Assembly: GCA_020851035.1 (NCBI GenBank)
Contig: JADZDM010000021.1
Span: 496,001-560,000 of the forward strand
Direction: 5' to 3'
Origin: Gemmatimonadaceae bacterium
GTDB lineage: Bacteria > Gemmatimonadota > Gemmatimonadetes > Gemmatimonadales > Gemmatimonadaceae
DNA: 64,000 bases
The translations under genes and the position numbers were made by a program. The notes beneath the pieces were generated by a model. The model saw only the letters and a list, made by a program, of their open reading frames with translations, made no database searches and was not told where the DNA came from. Shown here piece by piece: positions 17,495 through 23,830 of this stretch. The stretch's first letter is position 1. Each line of letters starts with the position of its first letter.

Positions 17495-18676
17495 ATGACC
17501 GTCCGCACCCGTATCGTCACCACCGCCATCGCCCTCCAGGGCATCGTCCTCGTCGTGGCCGCGCCGCTGGCGGCGCAGGAGGAGCGTCCCCGGGCCCGTG
17601 ACCTGGGCATCGTGGTGGGCCACTTCAGCCCCGGCCCGCTGAACGCCATCACCGATGTGGCCGGCGTGCGCGTGGGCCACGCCACCGTCGTGCGCGGCGA
17701 CTCGGTGCGCACCGGCGTCACGGTCGTGTTCCCACACGCCGGCAACCCGTTCGAGAGCCGCGTGCCGGCCGCCGTGGTGGTGGGCAACGGCTTCGGCAAG
17801 TTCATCGGCGCCACCCAGGTGGCCGAACTGGGCGAACTGGAGACGCCGATCGCACTCACGTGCACCCTGTGCGCCTGGCGGGTGGCCGAAGGGATGGCGA
17901 AGTGGATGCTGGAGCAGCCGGGCATGCAACGGGTGCGCTCGATCAACCCGGTGGTGGGCGAGACGAACGACGGCTGGGCGCTGAACGCCATCCGCACGAT
18001 CCCCGTCGGCGACGCCGATGTGCGTGCCGCGCTCACCAGTGCGCGCGGCGGCCCGGTGGCGGAGGGGAGCGTGGGCGCCGGCACCGGCACCGTGGCCTTC
18101 GAGTGGAAGGGCGGCATCGGCACCAGCTCGCGCGTGATCCCGCGCGGACCATGGACGGTGGGTGTGCTGGTACAGTCGAACTTCGGCGCTGGCACCGACC
18201 TGCTGATCCAGGGCGTGCCGGTGGGCCGTGAGCTGGGGCGCAACGGCGTGACGCCGAACCAGGGTCAGGGGGCGAGCGGCTCGATCGTGGTGATCGTGGC
18301 CACCGATGCGCCGGTCTCCGAGCGCAACCTGCGCCGCATGGCCGCACGCGCGCTGCTCGGCATCGGCCGCAGCGGTGGCTACGCCGGCAACGGGTCGGGC
18401 GACTACGTGATCGCCTTCTCCACGCACCCCGCGGTGCGCCGCAACGGCCGCATCGGCTCCAGTGGCACGCCACCCGACTCGGTGTCGCTGGTGGAGCTCG
18501 GCAACGAGCGGGCGTCGCTGCTGTTCGAGCCGGTGGTGGATGCCACGCAGGAGGCGATCTACAACTCGCTGCTGCGCGCGACGACGGTGACGGGGGCGTT
18601 CTCCACCGTCCAGGCGCTGCCGATCGACGAGGTGCGCGCCATCCTCGCCCGCTACAATGGTGGCGCGCGCCGCTGA
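17495..18676 (+). CDS. P1-family (S58) aminopeptidase, DmpA-like, exported
   Basis: A 393-residue N-terminal-nucleophile hydrolase of family S58 (L-aminopeptidase/D-esterase). A signal peptide (about 1-28, ending LAAQEER) precedes RARDLGIVVGHFSPGPLNAITDV. Family motifs are GVRVGHATVV, SINPVVGETNDGWLN-like residues and PNQGQGASGSIVVIVATDAP. In this class the chain is cleaved before a Ser in the GSI position, which is present (G-S-I-V). It diverges from the D-aminoacylase gene, and both are exported hydrolases that could act on D-amino-acid peptides; this pairing is an inference. Confidence 0.9.
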   Translation: MTVRTRIVTTAIALQGIVLVVAAPLAAQEERPRARDLGIVVGHFSPGPLNAITDVAGVRVGHATVVRGDSVRTGVTVVFPHAGNPFESRVPAAVVVGNGFGKFIGATQVAELGELETPIALTCTLCAWRVAEGMAKWMLEQPGMQRVRSINPVVGETNDGWALNAIRTIPVGDADVRAALTSARGGPVAEGSVGAGTGTVAFEWKGGIGTSSRVIPRGPWTVGVLVQSNFGAGTDLLIQGVPVGRELGRNGVTPNQGQGASGSIVVIVATDAPVSERNLRRMAARALLGIGRSGGYAGNGSGDYVIAFSTHPAVRRNGRIGSSGTPPDSVSLVELGNERASLLFEPVVDATQEAIYNSLLRATTVTGAFSTVQALPIDEVRAILARYNGGARR

Positions 18677-18688
18677 GTCAGTGCGCGC

Positions 18689-19078
18689 TCAGTCGCGGAT
18701 CTCGAGCCGTGCGATGCGGCCGTCGGTGAAGCTGAACACGTGGTGCACGATGCGCTCGAGCTGCACCTCACCGGCGATGTTGCGCATGACCTGGCTGACG
18801 CGCACCGACACTGTGTCGCGGTCGTGGTCGTGCGCGAAGCCCAGCGCGCGCACCTTCGGGTCGAGCATCGTCCAGAGGCGTTCCCAGTACTCGCGCACGG
18901 CGTCGCGGCCCCACACCGTGCCGCCGTCGATGCCGTTCGGCCAGGTGATGTCGCGGTGCATGGTGCCGAGCAGCGTGTCGACGTCGCGGGCGTTGAACGA
19001 GTAGTAGAGCGTGGTGATCATCGCCTCGCGCTGCGTCTCGCGCTCGTCGATGGCCGCGTCGCGTGCGGGGAGCGTCAT
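18689..19078 (-). CDS. SnoaL/NTF2-like protein
   Basis: A 129-residue protein with the NTF2-like cone fold pattern: helical start, then LYYSFNARDVDTLLGTMH, a WPNGIDGG loop, GRDAVREYWERLW and C-terminal strands ending FTDGRIARLEIRD. Such proteins are polyketide cyclase- or isomerase-like enzymes or carriers, and the ligand here is unknown. Its ATG overlaps the stop of the DUF1697 gene (ATGA), so the two are co-translated. The longer frame to 19324 lies inside that gene and is rejected. Confidence 0.82.
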   Translation of the reverse strand: MTLPARDAAIDERETQREAMITTLYYSFNARDVDTLLGTMHRDITWPNGIDGGTVWGRDAVREYWERLWTMLDPKVRALGFAHDHDRDTVSVRVSQVMRNIAGEVQLERIVHHVFSFTDGRIARLEIRD

Positions 19079-19608
19079 GCCAGCAGTGCCGCGATCTTCT
19101 TCACCGTGGCCCAGTTCCGGGTGGTGACGTTCTGCCCCTGCCGCCCCAGCAGCGCGGCGGCGACCTTGCTCTCGAGCACGCCGTTCGGACACCACAGGTA
19201 GAGCGCATTGGCGGTCACCGTGATGGCCTCGGGCGGCGTGAGGTACTGCTGGAAGCCGGCCAGCGGTGCGATCACGCGGGTATCCGCGCCGAATGAGACC
19301 ATCAGCCGCGTGTCGTTGGTGCACCCGGCCGCCAGCACGTTCTCGTCCACGATCGCCTGGAACTCCGCCGCGGACTTCACGATCACGGGGACGTCCAGCT
19401 CGAGACCGTCGAGGATCGCCTCACGGATGCGGCTGGCGATGGTGGCGGTGGGGGCCGCCTTGGCGTCGAACACGGCGTTGCCGCTGTTCAGCAGCGTCTG
19501 CACCCCCGTGTAGCCGAGGCCCGTGAGCAAGGTCCGCCACTCGGCCATCGGGACCCGCTTGTTCGGGCCGACGTTCACACCGCGGAGCAGCGCTACGTAT
19601 CGAGGCAT
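19075..19608 (-). CDS. DUF1697 family protein
   Basis: A 177-residue protein. The N-terminus MPRYVALLRGVNVGPNKRVP is the diagnostic DUF1697 start, followed by GYTGVQTLLNSGNAVFDA and, at the end, TTRNWATVKKIAALL. The function of the family is unknown. Start 19608 gives the canonical N-terminus, although the frame is open to 19959. It overlaps the SnoaL-like gene by four bases and follows a DUF1801 gene after 43 bases, suggesting one transcript of small proteins. Confidence 0.92.
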   Translation of the reverse strand: MPRYVALLRGVNVGPNKRVPMAEWRTLLTGLGYTGVQTLLNSGNAVFDAKAAPTATIASRIREAILDGLELDVPVIVKSAAEFQAIVDENVLAAGCTNDTRLMVSFGADTRVIAPLAGFQQYLTPPEAITVTANALYLWCPNGVLESKVAAALLGRQGQNVTTRNWATVKKIAALLA

Positions 19609-19651
19609 GCCGGTCTGCTGTCGTGGGAATGGCGCGGGCAGCGGGACGGAA

Positions 19652-20089
19652 TCAGGGCGTCTTCGCCCCGGATGACTTCCGGCCCGGCCGCTTCGCCGGT
19701 GCCGTCGCCGGCGCCTGCACGAACGTAATCCAGGTGGCGACGATGTCGCGGAACGCCGCGGCGTGACACTGCACGTCGGCGCCGGAGGCGAAGGTGATGA
19801 GCGCACGGTCCGCACTCTTCCACTCCAGCAGGCCAAGTGGATCCGGCACCGCATCGCGCAGCCCCGTGCCCGCGCGCACGGCGGCACCCAGGTGCAGCAC
19901 GAGCTGCACGCCCCCCTTCGCGCGGAGGTTGAAGGTGGCGAAGTGCTCGCTGGTGGCATAACTCGGCGCGTTCCACTTCACCGATTCCGTGACCGCGGGA
20001 TCGACGCCAAGGATGAGCTCGCGGATGGCGAGGATCACGGGCTCCATCGGGTGCCCGAGGGCCTTCAGGAGGGCGAGGGCGTCACTCAT
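19652..20089 (-). CDS. DUF1801 (YdhG-like) protein
   Basis: A 145-residue protein of the YdhG/DUF1801 fold. Residues match the family: PMEPVILAIRELILGVDPAVTESVKWNAPSY-type helix (WNAPSY), FATFNLRAKGGVQLVLHLG and the C-terminal helix ending in a basic tail (AKRPGRKSSG). The role is unknown; the fold has been compared with a frataxin-like one. Its ATG overlaps the stop of the upstream gene (ATGA). A second family member is encoded at 21753-22130. Confidence 0.85.
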   Translation of the reverse strand: MSDALALLKALGHPMEPVILAIRELILGVDPAVTESVKWNAPSYATSEHFATFNLRAKGGVQLVLHLGAAVRAGTGLRDAVPDPLGLLEWKSADRALITFASGADVQCHAAAFRDIVATWITFVQAPATAPAKRPGRKSSGAKTP

Positions 20090-20898
20090 GGATCGATCTC
20101 GATTCCGCGGTTGGTGAGGTGGATCCTCGTGATCGGCACGCCGAGCAGCTTCTCGAGCCCCTGGCGCGCCATGTCGCGCCCCTGCTGCGCCGTGGCATCG
20201 TCGAGCGCGTCCACGCCCTTCATGTAGACGGCGAAGTTCACGCCGAAGAGGGTGGCCATGAGCTCGGTGGCCTCCTGCTTCTGGGCATCGGTCATGGCGC
20301 GGATGTCGGCGCTGGCGCCGAGTCGTGCGCTGAATTGCTCGTAGATGGCGCGCTCCTGGAACGGCGTGACCTGTTCGGTCTTCTTCAGCGCCATCACCGA
20401 GATCCGGTCGAAGCCGTCGCGTGCGCGGCGGGCCCGCGGATCCTTCTCGTATGGCACATCCACCAGGTCGTGGTAGATCTGCCAGTTGTTCACCACGAAG
20501 TACTCGAAGGCGTAGGCGAGGTCGTTGGCCGGGAACCGGTCCTTGCGGGCGGTGGCCTTGTACAGGTCGATGTACGACGTGAAGAGGCGGCGGGCCTCGT
20601 CCGGAGTCCGGGTGATGCCGCTGCTGTTGGCGGCGAGCATCGCCGGGATGGTGGTGGACGCAGACTCGCGGAACTGCGTCGGCTCCGGCGCAGGCGTCGC
20701 CGGGCCACGGGCACCGGCCCGGCCGGTGGTGCCGCGGCTGCGCGCCAGCATGGAATTGGCCACCACGCCGTTGAACACGCGCGTGGAGTAGATCTGGTTG
20801 TTGATGTACCACTGTCCCGGGTTGGACATGATTTGCCCACCGGCCGGGACGGTGGCCGCAAGGCAGCCAAGGATCGTGACGATCGCACGATGTCGCAT
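20086..20898 (-). CDS. Exported protein, DUF6683-like
   Basis: A 270-residue protein with a signal peptide (about 1-22, ending PAGGQ). The middle has a disordered Pro/Ala stretch. The C-terminal half is helical, with ANDLAYAFEYFVVNNWQIY and MTDAQKQEATELMATLFG, which resemble the DUF6683 pattern, though I am not certain of that family. No catalytic motif is visible. Start 20898 begins the signal peptide; the frame is open to 21072. It overlaps the downstream DUF1801 gene by four bases. Confidence 0.7.
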   Translation of the reverse strand: MRHRAIVTILGCLAATVPAGGQIMSNPGQWYINNQIYSTRVFNGVVANSMLARSRGTTGRAGARGPATPAPEPTQFRESASTTIPAMLAANSSGITRTPDEARRLFTSYIDLYKATARKDRFPANDLAYAFEYFVVNNWQIYHDLVDVPYEKDPRARRARDGFDRISVMALKKTEQVTPFQERAIYEQFSARLGASADIRAMTDAQKQEATELMATLFGVNFAVYMKGVDALDDATAQQGRDMARQGLEKLLGVPITRIHLTNRGIEIDP

Positions 20899-20956
20899 GC
20901 CGATCTCTCCTCGCAGGTGAGGACGCAGTGTCGCCGGAGGGGTCAGGAGCCGCCCC

Positions 20957-21361
20957 CTACGCGGTGCCCGCATCTCCCGACCGCGCCGCAGCCGGGGTGC
21001 TGAAGAACTTCCTGGCGAACGCGACCATGAGAAGCCCGGCCACCACCGCCACCGCAGCGTACACCGGAGCACGTCCGGTGCGCCATGCGCGCAGGCTCGA
21101 GAAGAAGGCGTTGGTGAACACGAGGGTGTTGGCCAGCAGCAGCGGGCGTCCGTAGATGCCCCCGATCATGGTGTGCCGCTGGAACCAGTTCATGAGGGCC
21201 AGCGCCACCAGCGTGCCGCCGAGCAGGCCGACCAGCCAGGTCGCGAGTCCGGAGGGCGTTGGTCCGCCGCGCGTGAGCAGTTCGTCGGCACCGAAGAGCA
21301 GGACCAGGCCTGGCGCACCGAGGGCGAGGGCGGCCGCGACGAGCAATCGGTTGACTGGCAT
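20957..21361 (-). CDS. Small integral membrane protein
   Basis: A 134-residue protein with four predicted membrane segments (about 5-25, 38-58, 70-88 and 98-116) and a hydrophilic tail. The GIYGRPLLLANTLVFTNAFF segment resembles small membrane proteins seen in many soil bacteria, but I cannot name a family. Start 21361 (MPVNRLLVAAAL) opens directly into the first membrane helix; the frame is open to 21541 without coding character. Confidence 0.7.
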   Translation of the reverse strand: MPVNRLLVAAALALGAPGLVLLFGADELLTRGGPTPSGLATWLVGLLGGTLVALALMNWFQRHTMIGGIYGRPLLLANTLVFTNAFFSSLRAWRTGRAPVYAAVAVVAGLLMVAFARKFFSTPAAARSGDAGTA

Positions 21362-21434
21362 CCCGGAATCTAGGTCTGCGGATGCCGCCGGCAGGATCGC
21401 CCCGCGGGGGAGTGCGCCGGCGCGAGGCACGCCG

Positions 21435-21710
21435 TCACGGGCGCGACCCGAACCGCAGCGCCGATCGCGCCTTCGCCCGCGCGGCCTCGATGTCGCGGTC
21501 CCGTGGCGCGGCCGTGGTGACGAGCGCCGCGAGCAGGTCACGCGCGGCGAGCGCGACCTGGTCCACCGCCCGGTCGAAGGCGGCTTCGTTGGCCTTGGAT
21601 GGTGCAGTGAATCCGCTCAGCTTGCGCACGAACTGGACGGCGGCATCATGCACCTCCTGCTCGGTGGCGGGAGGCTCGAAGTTGAAGAGGGTCCTGATGT
21701 TGCGGCACAT
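21435..21710 (-). CDS. DUF2277 family protein
   Basis: A 91-residue protein. The start MCRNIRTLFNFEPPAT is characteristic of DUF2277, followed by the helix VHDAAVQFVRKLSGFTAPS and NEAAFDRAVDQV. It is cytoplasmic with no known activity. It lies 42 bases beyond the stop of a DUF1801 gene, in the same minus-strand run of small proteins. Confidence 0.92.
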   Translation of the reverse strand: MCRNIRTLFNFEPPATEQEVHDAAVQFVRKLSGFTAPSKANEAAFDRAVDQVALAARDLLAALVTTAAPRDRDIEAARAKARSALRFGSRP

Positions 21711-21752
21711 GTCTCGATTCCGTGTGCGCGCGGCGTGTGCCGCGCGGCGGTG

Positions 21753-22130
21753 TCAGTGGAGCCCGGCCTCGAACGTGGCGCGCCGGCGTGCGGCGGCGGC
21801 GGCGATCACGCGCTCGATCAGCTCGAGCGGCAACGGCTCGTCCCAGGGAAAGAGCAGCGCACCCTTCGGTCCGGTCCACGGCGCCATCGCCGTCGCGAGG
21901 TCGCCGGCGGGGGTCATGCCGTAGATGCCGAGATGCTGCTTCCAGCCGGCGAAGTGCACGAGGTTGCCGTGCAGCACGAAGGTCGGCATGCCGTACTTGA
22001 TCGCCTCGTCCGCATCCGGCACCACCTGCCGGATGCGTGCGCGCAGACCCTGCAGCACGGCCTGTTCGCGCGGCGGGAAGCCGGCGATGTAGCTGTCGAT
22101 CGTCGGCGCGGGGGACGATGCCGGCGGCAT
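21753..22130 (-). CDS. DUF1801 (YdhG-like) protein
   Basis: A 125-residue second DUF1801 protein. The pattern is IDSYIAGFPPREQAVLQGLR, then PDADEAIKYGMPTFVLHG, NLVHFAGWKQHLGIYG and a C-terminal helix. It is the more typical of the two family members in the window. It starts 3 bases after the DUF3052 stop, so the genes are probably co-transcribed. Function unknown. Confidence 0.9.
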   Translation of the reverse strand: MPPASSPAPTIDSYIAGFPPREQAVLQGLRARIRQVVPDADEAIKYGMPTFVLHGNLVHFAGWKQHLGIYGMTPAGDLATAMAPWTGPKGALLFPWDEPLPLELIERVIAAAAARRRATFEAGLH

Positions 22131-22133
22131 GGG

Positions 22134-22553
22134 TCAGCGAAGCTCCTTCCGGATGACAAGCTTGAGGCCGGACCAGGTCTCGTCCACGGCGCAGACCTTG
22201 ATGTCCACGAAGCCGATCGGCAGCGCGACGCTGCGGATGGTGTCCTCGGTGATGTCGGTCGGCACCCTGGCGGTCTTCTTCGGCCACGACACCCACACGG
22301 CGGCATCCGCGCGCAGGGCGGTGCGAAGTGAGCCCAGCCGGCGCGACAGCTCGGCACGGCTCGTCACGAACAGGTGCACCACGTCAGTGCGCGCACTGAT
22401 GCGCCGGTCGAAGACGACGCCCTCGGGCAGCGGTGCCAGCAGCTCGCGGTACCCTGCCGGCACGTCGATGCCCAGCACGTGCGATGCTTCGCCGATGCCG
22501 AGCTTCTTCGCGAGTGGCGTGCCGGAGTATCCGGCCGGTGGCGAGGCGGGCAT
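22134..22553 (-). CDS. DUF3052 family protein
   Basis: A 139-residue cytoplasmic protein. Family features are GYSGTPLAKKLGI at the start, DRRISARTDVVHLFVTSRAEL, the strand VWVSWPKKTARVPTDITEDT, and GFVDIKVCAVDETWSGLKLV at the end. The function is not known. It heads the 22553-21435 run of three small genes. The start at 22553 places the conserved GYSGTPL at residue 8. Confidence 0.92.
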   Translation of the reverse strand: MPASPPAGYSGTPLAKKLGIGEASHVLGIDVPAGYRELLAPLPEGVVFDRRISARTDVVHLFVTSRAELSRRLGSLRTALRADAAVWVSWPKKTARVPTDITEDTIRSVALPIGFVDIKVCAVDETWSGLKLVIRKELR

Positions 22554-22620
22554 GCGGGCGGGCGGGAGTCAGGGTTTCACGTTGGCACTCCTGCGACGAT
22601 AGTGGCCTGCCGCCCGGCTG

Positions 22621-22836
22621 TCACGTTTCGTGCCGGCTCGCGGACGCCATGCGCCAGAGCCTGGCAGCGAGCACGCCGAAGAGGAGGGCGAGGAGCGCGA
22701 ACACCGCCGACCCGACCAGCGCGCCCTCGTCCAGCGAGCGCAGTCCGCGCATGCCCTGCGTCGTGACGAGCAGCCGGAGTGCGAGGAGGCCGAACACGGC
22801 GCTGAGGGCGCCGGCGAGGATGGAGGGGAACCGCAT
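22621..22836 (-). CDS. Small two-helix membrane protein
   Basis: A 71-residue hydrophobic protein with two predicted membrane segments (about 5-26 and 40-62), a Gly/Leu-rich character and a short basic tail. Start 22836 (MRFPSILAGALSAVF). No family is recognised. The frame is open far upstream to 23322, but that part reads through repeat DNA and is not native. Confidence 0.5.
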   Translation of the reverse strand: MRFPSILAGALSAVFGLLALRLLVTTQGMRGLRSLDEGALVGSAVFALLALLFGVLAARLWRMASASRHET

Positions 22837-22930
22837 CTGGTGACGTCCGGGGTGGGCAGGGAGGCTGCCGCAATCAAGCACCACGCGCCCGGTTCGTGAG
22901 TGGGCGGTGTCGGTGCGCGCGTCCGGCGGT

Positions 22931-23146
22931 TGGACCAAGTGGAAGGTCGTGGGTTCCCGCGGAGGCATGGGGGACGACACGGAGGTCGGACCGAGTGGAA
23001 GGTCGTGGGTTCCCACGGAGGCACGAGGGACAACACGGAGGTCGGACGGAGTGGAAGGTCGTGGGTTCACACGGAGGCACGAGGGACAACACGGAGGTCG
23101 GACCGAGTGGGAAGTCGTGGGTTCCCACGGAGGCACGGAGACCACG
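22931..23146. repeat. 56-bp tandem repeat, four copies
   Basis: Units begin with GGAAGGTCGTGGGTT at 22941, 22997, 23053 and (as GGAAGT) 23109, an exact spacing of 56 bases. Each unit contains CCCACGGAGGCACG, which is the left arm of the hairpin that follows. The array therefore looks like serial duplication of one arm and its flank. The copies differ at only a few positions, suggesting recent expansion. Confidence 0.9.
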
Positions 23147-23273
23147 GAGGGCACGGAGGACAACACAAAGGCATTGAAGGGAACAACTCGCTCGGGTTGA
23201 GCGCTGCCGCGCGCGAGTTGTTCCCCCATGCCGTTTCTCCGTGCGCTCCGTGGTCTCCGTGCCTCCGTGGGAA
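23122..23273. repeat. Intergenic hairpin repeat, type A (copy 3)
   Basis: The left arm 23122-23158 and right arm 23237-23273 are inverted over 37 bases with one mismatch. Inside, a 13-base stem (23179-23191 with 23213-23225, GGGAACAACTCGC) forms a second pairing. Arms are made of CACGGAG units. This is the best-preserved type A copy. Confidence 0.9.
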
Positions 23274-23332
23274 CCAGCGGACCTTCACCCGCACCAGCCC
23301 CGGCGTCCCGCGAGAGCACCACCTCAAAAGAC

Positions 23333-23776
23333 CTACCGCGACCGCTTCGCGGCAGTCTTGGTCACTGCGGCCTTCTTCGCTGCGGCCTTCCTCGCCGGCG
23401 CCTTCCTCGCTGGTGCCTTCTTCGCCGTACCGGTCGGCACCGCACCACGCGCCGCCGCCTTCGGCTTCTTCGGTTTCGGCAACGGCATCGCGTCGGCGGT
23501 GGCGAGCAGGAGGCGCTGGAGGAGGTCACCGTCATCGATCTCGGTGACCAGGAAGTGCGCCTTCGCCCCCGCGAACGGATGTGCCTCGGTGACCGCACCA
23601 AGCACCGCGCGACCGGCGTCCGTCGGACGCACGTAGACCTGGTTGTCACACAGCAGTGCGACGACCTTCCGGTGGACGTACACGGCGTACTCGCCGAACA
23701 TCTTCCGGACGGTGAGCGCGTGCGGGAGGCGCGCCTGTTCACATACGTAATCCGCGAAATCCGCGTCGGTGGCCAT
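23333..23776 (-). CDS. TfoX/Sxy N-terminal-like protein with basic tail
   Basis: A 147-residue protein. Residues 1-95 match the TfoX N-terminal domain: LTVRKMFGEYAVYVHRKVVALLCD and VYVRPTDAGR. The last 50 residues are a low-complexity Lys/Ala/Pro tail (AKKAPARKAPARKAAAKK), like histone H1-type bacterial tails, suggesting nucleic acid binding. TfoX regulates competence in Gammaproteobacteria, but stand-alone N-terminal domains elsewhere have no known role. The stop lies just past the type A repeat. Confidence 0.87.
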   Translation of the reverse strand: MATDADFADYVCEQARLPHALTVRKMFGEYAVYVHRKVVALLCDNQVYVRPTDAGRAVLGAVTEAHPFAGAKAHFLVTEIDDGDLLQRLLLATADAMPLPKPKKPKAAARGAVPTGTAKKAPARKAPARKAAAKKAAVTKTAAKRSR

Positions 23777-23830
23777 GGGGAAAAGGTGCAGGTGGCCGGC
23801 GTTGGACGCCAGACGACCTCCCTCCCGTGG

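Larger units (their letters stand above)
22837..23332. other. Intergenic stretch with tandem and hairpin repeats
   Basis: No gene is seen, although repeat periodicity opens several long frames. It contains four 56-base tandem copies (about 22931-23146) merging into a long near-perfect hairpin (23122-23273), listed separately. Confidence 0.65.

Noticed and set aside
22931-23273. CRISPR array
   Set aside because: Repeats follow each other without variable spacers and the unit is 56 bases with arms forming a hairpin; no cas gene is present.
22900-23547. 215-residue repeat-encoded protein (DKVEGRGFPRRHGG-like)
   Set aside because: The frame exists only because the 56-base tandem repeat is nearly a multiple of three in effect; it has no start signal and no conservation expected of a protein.
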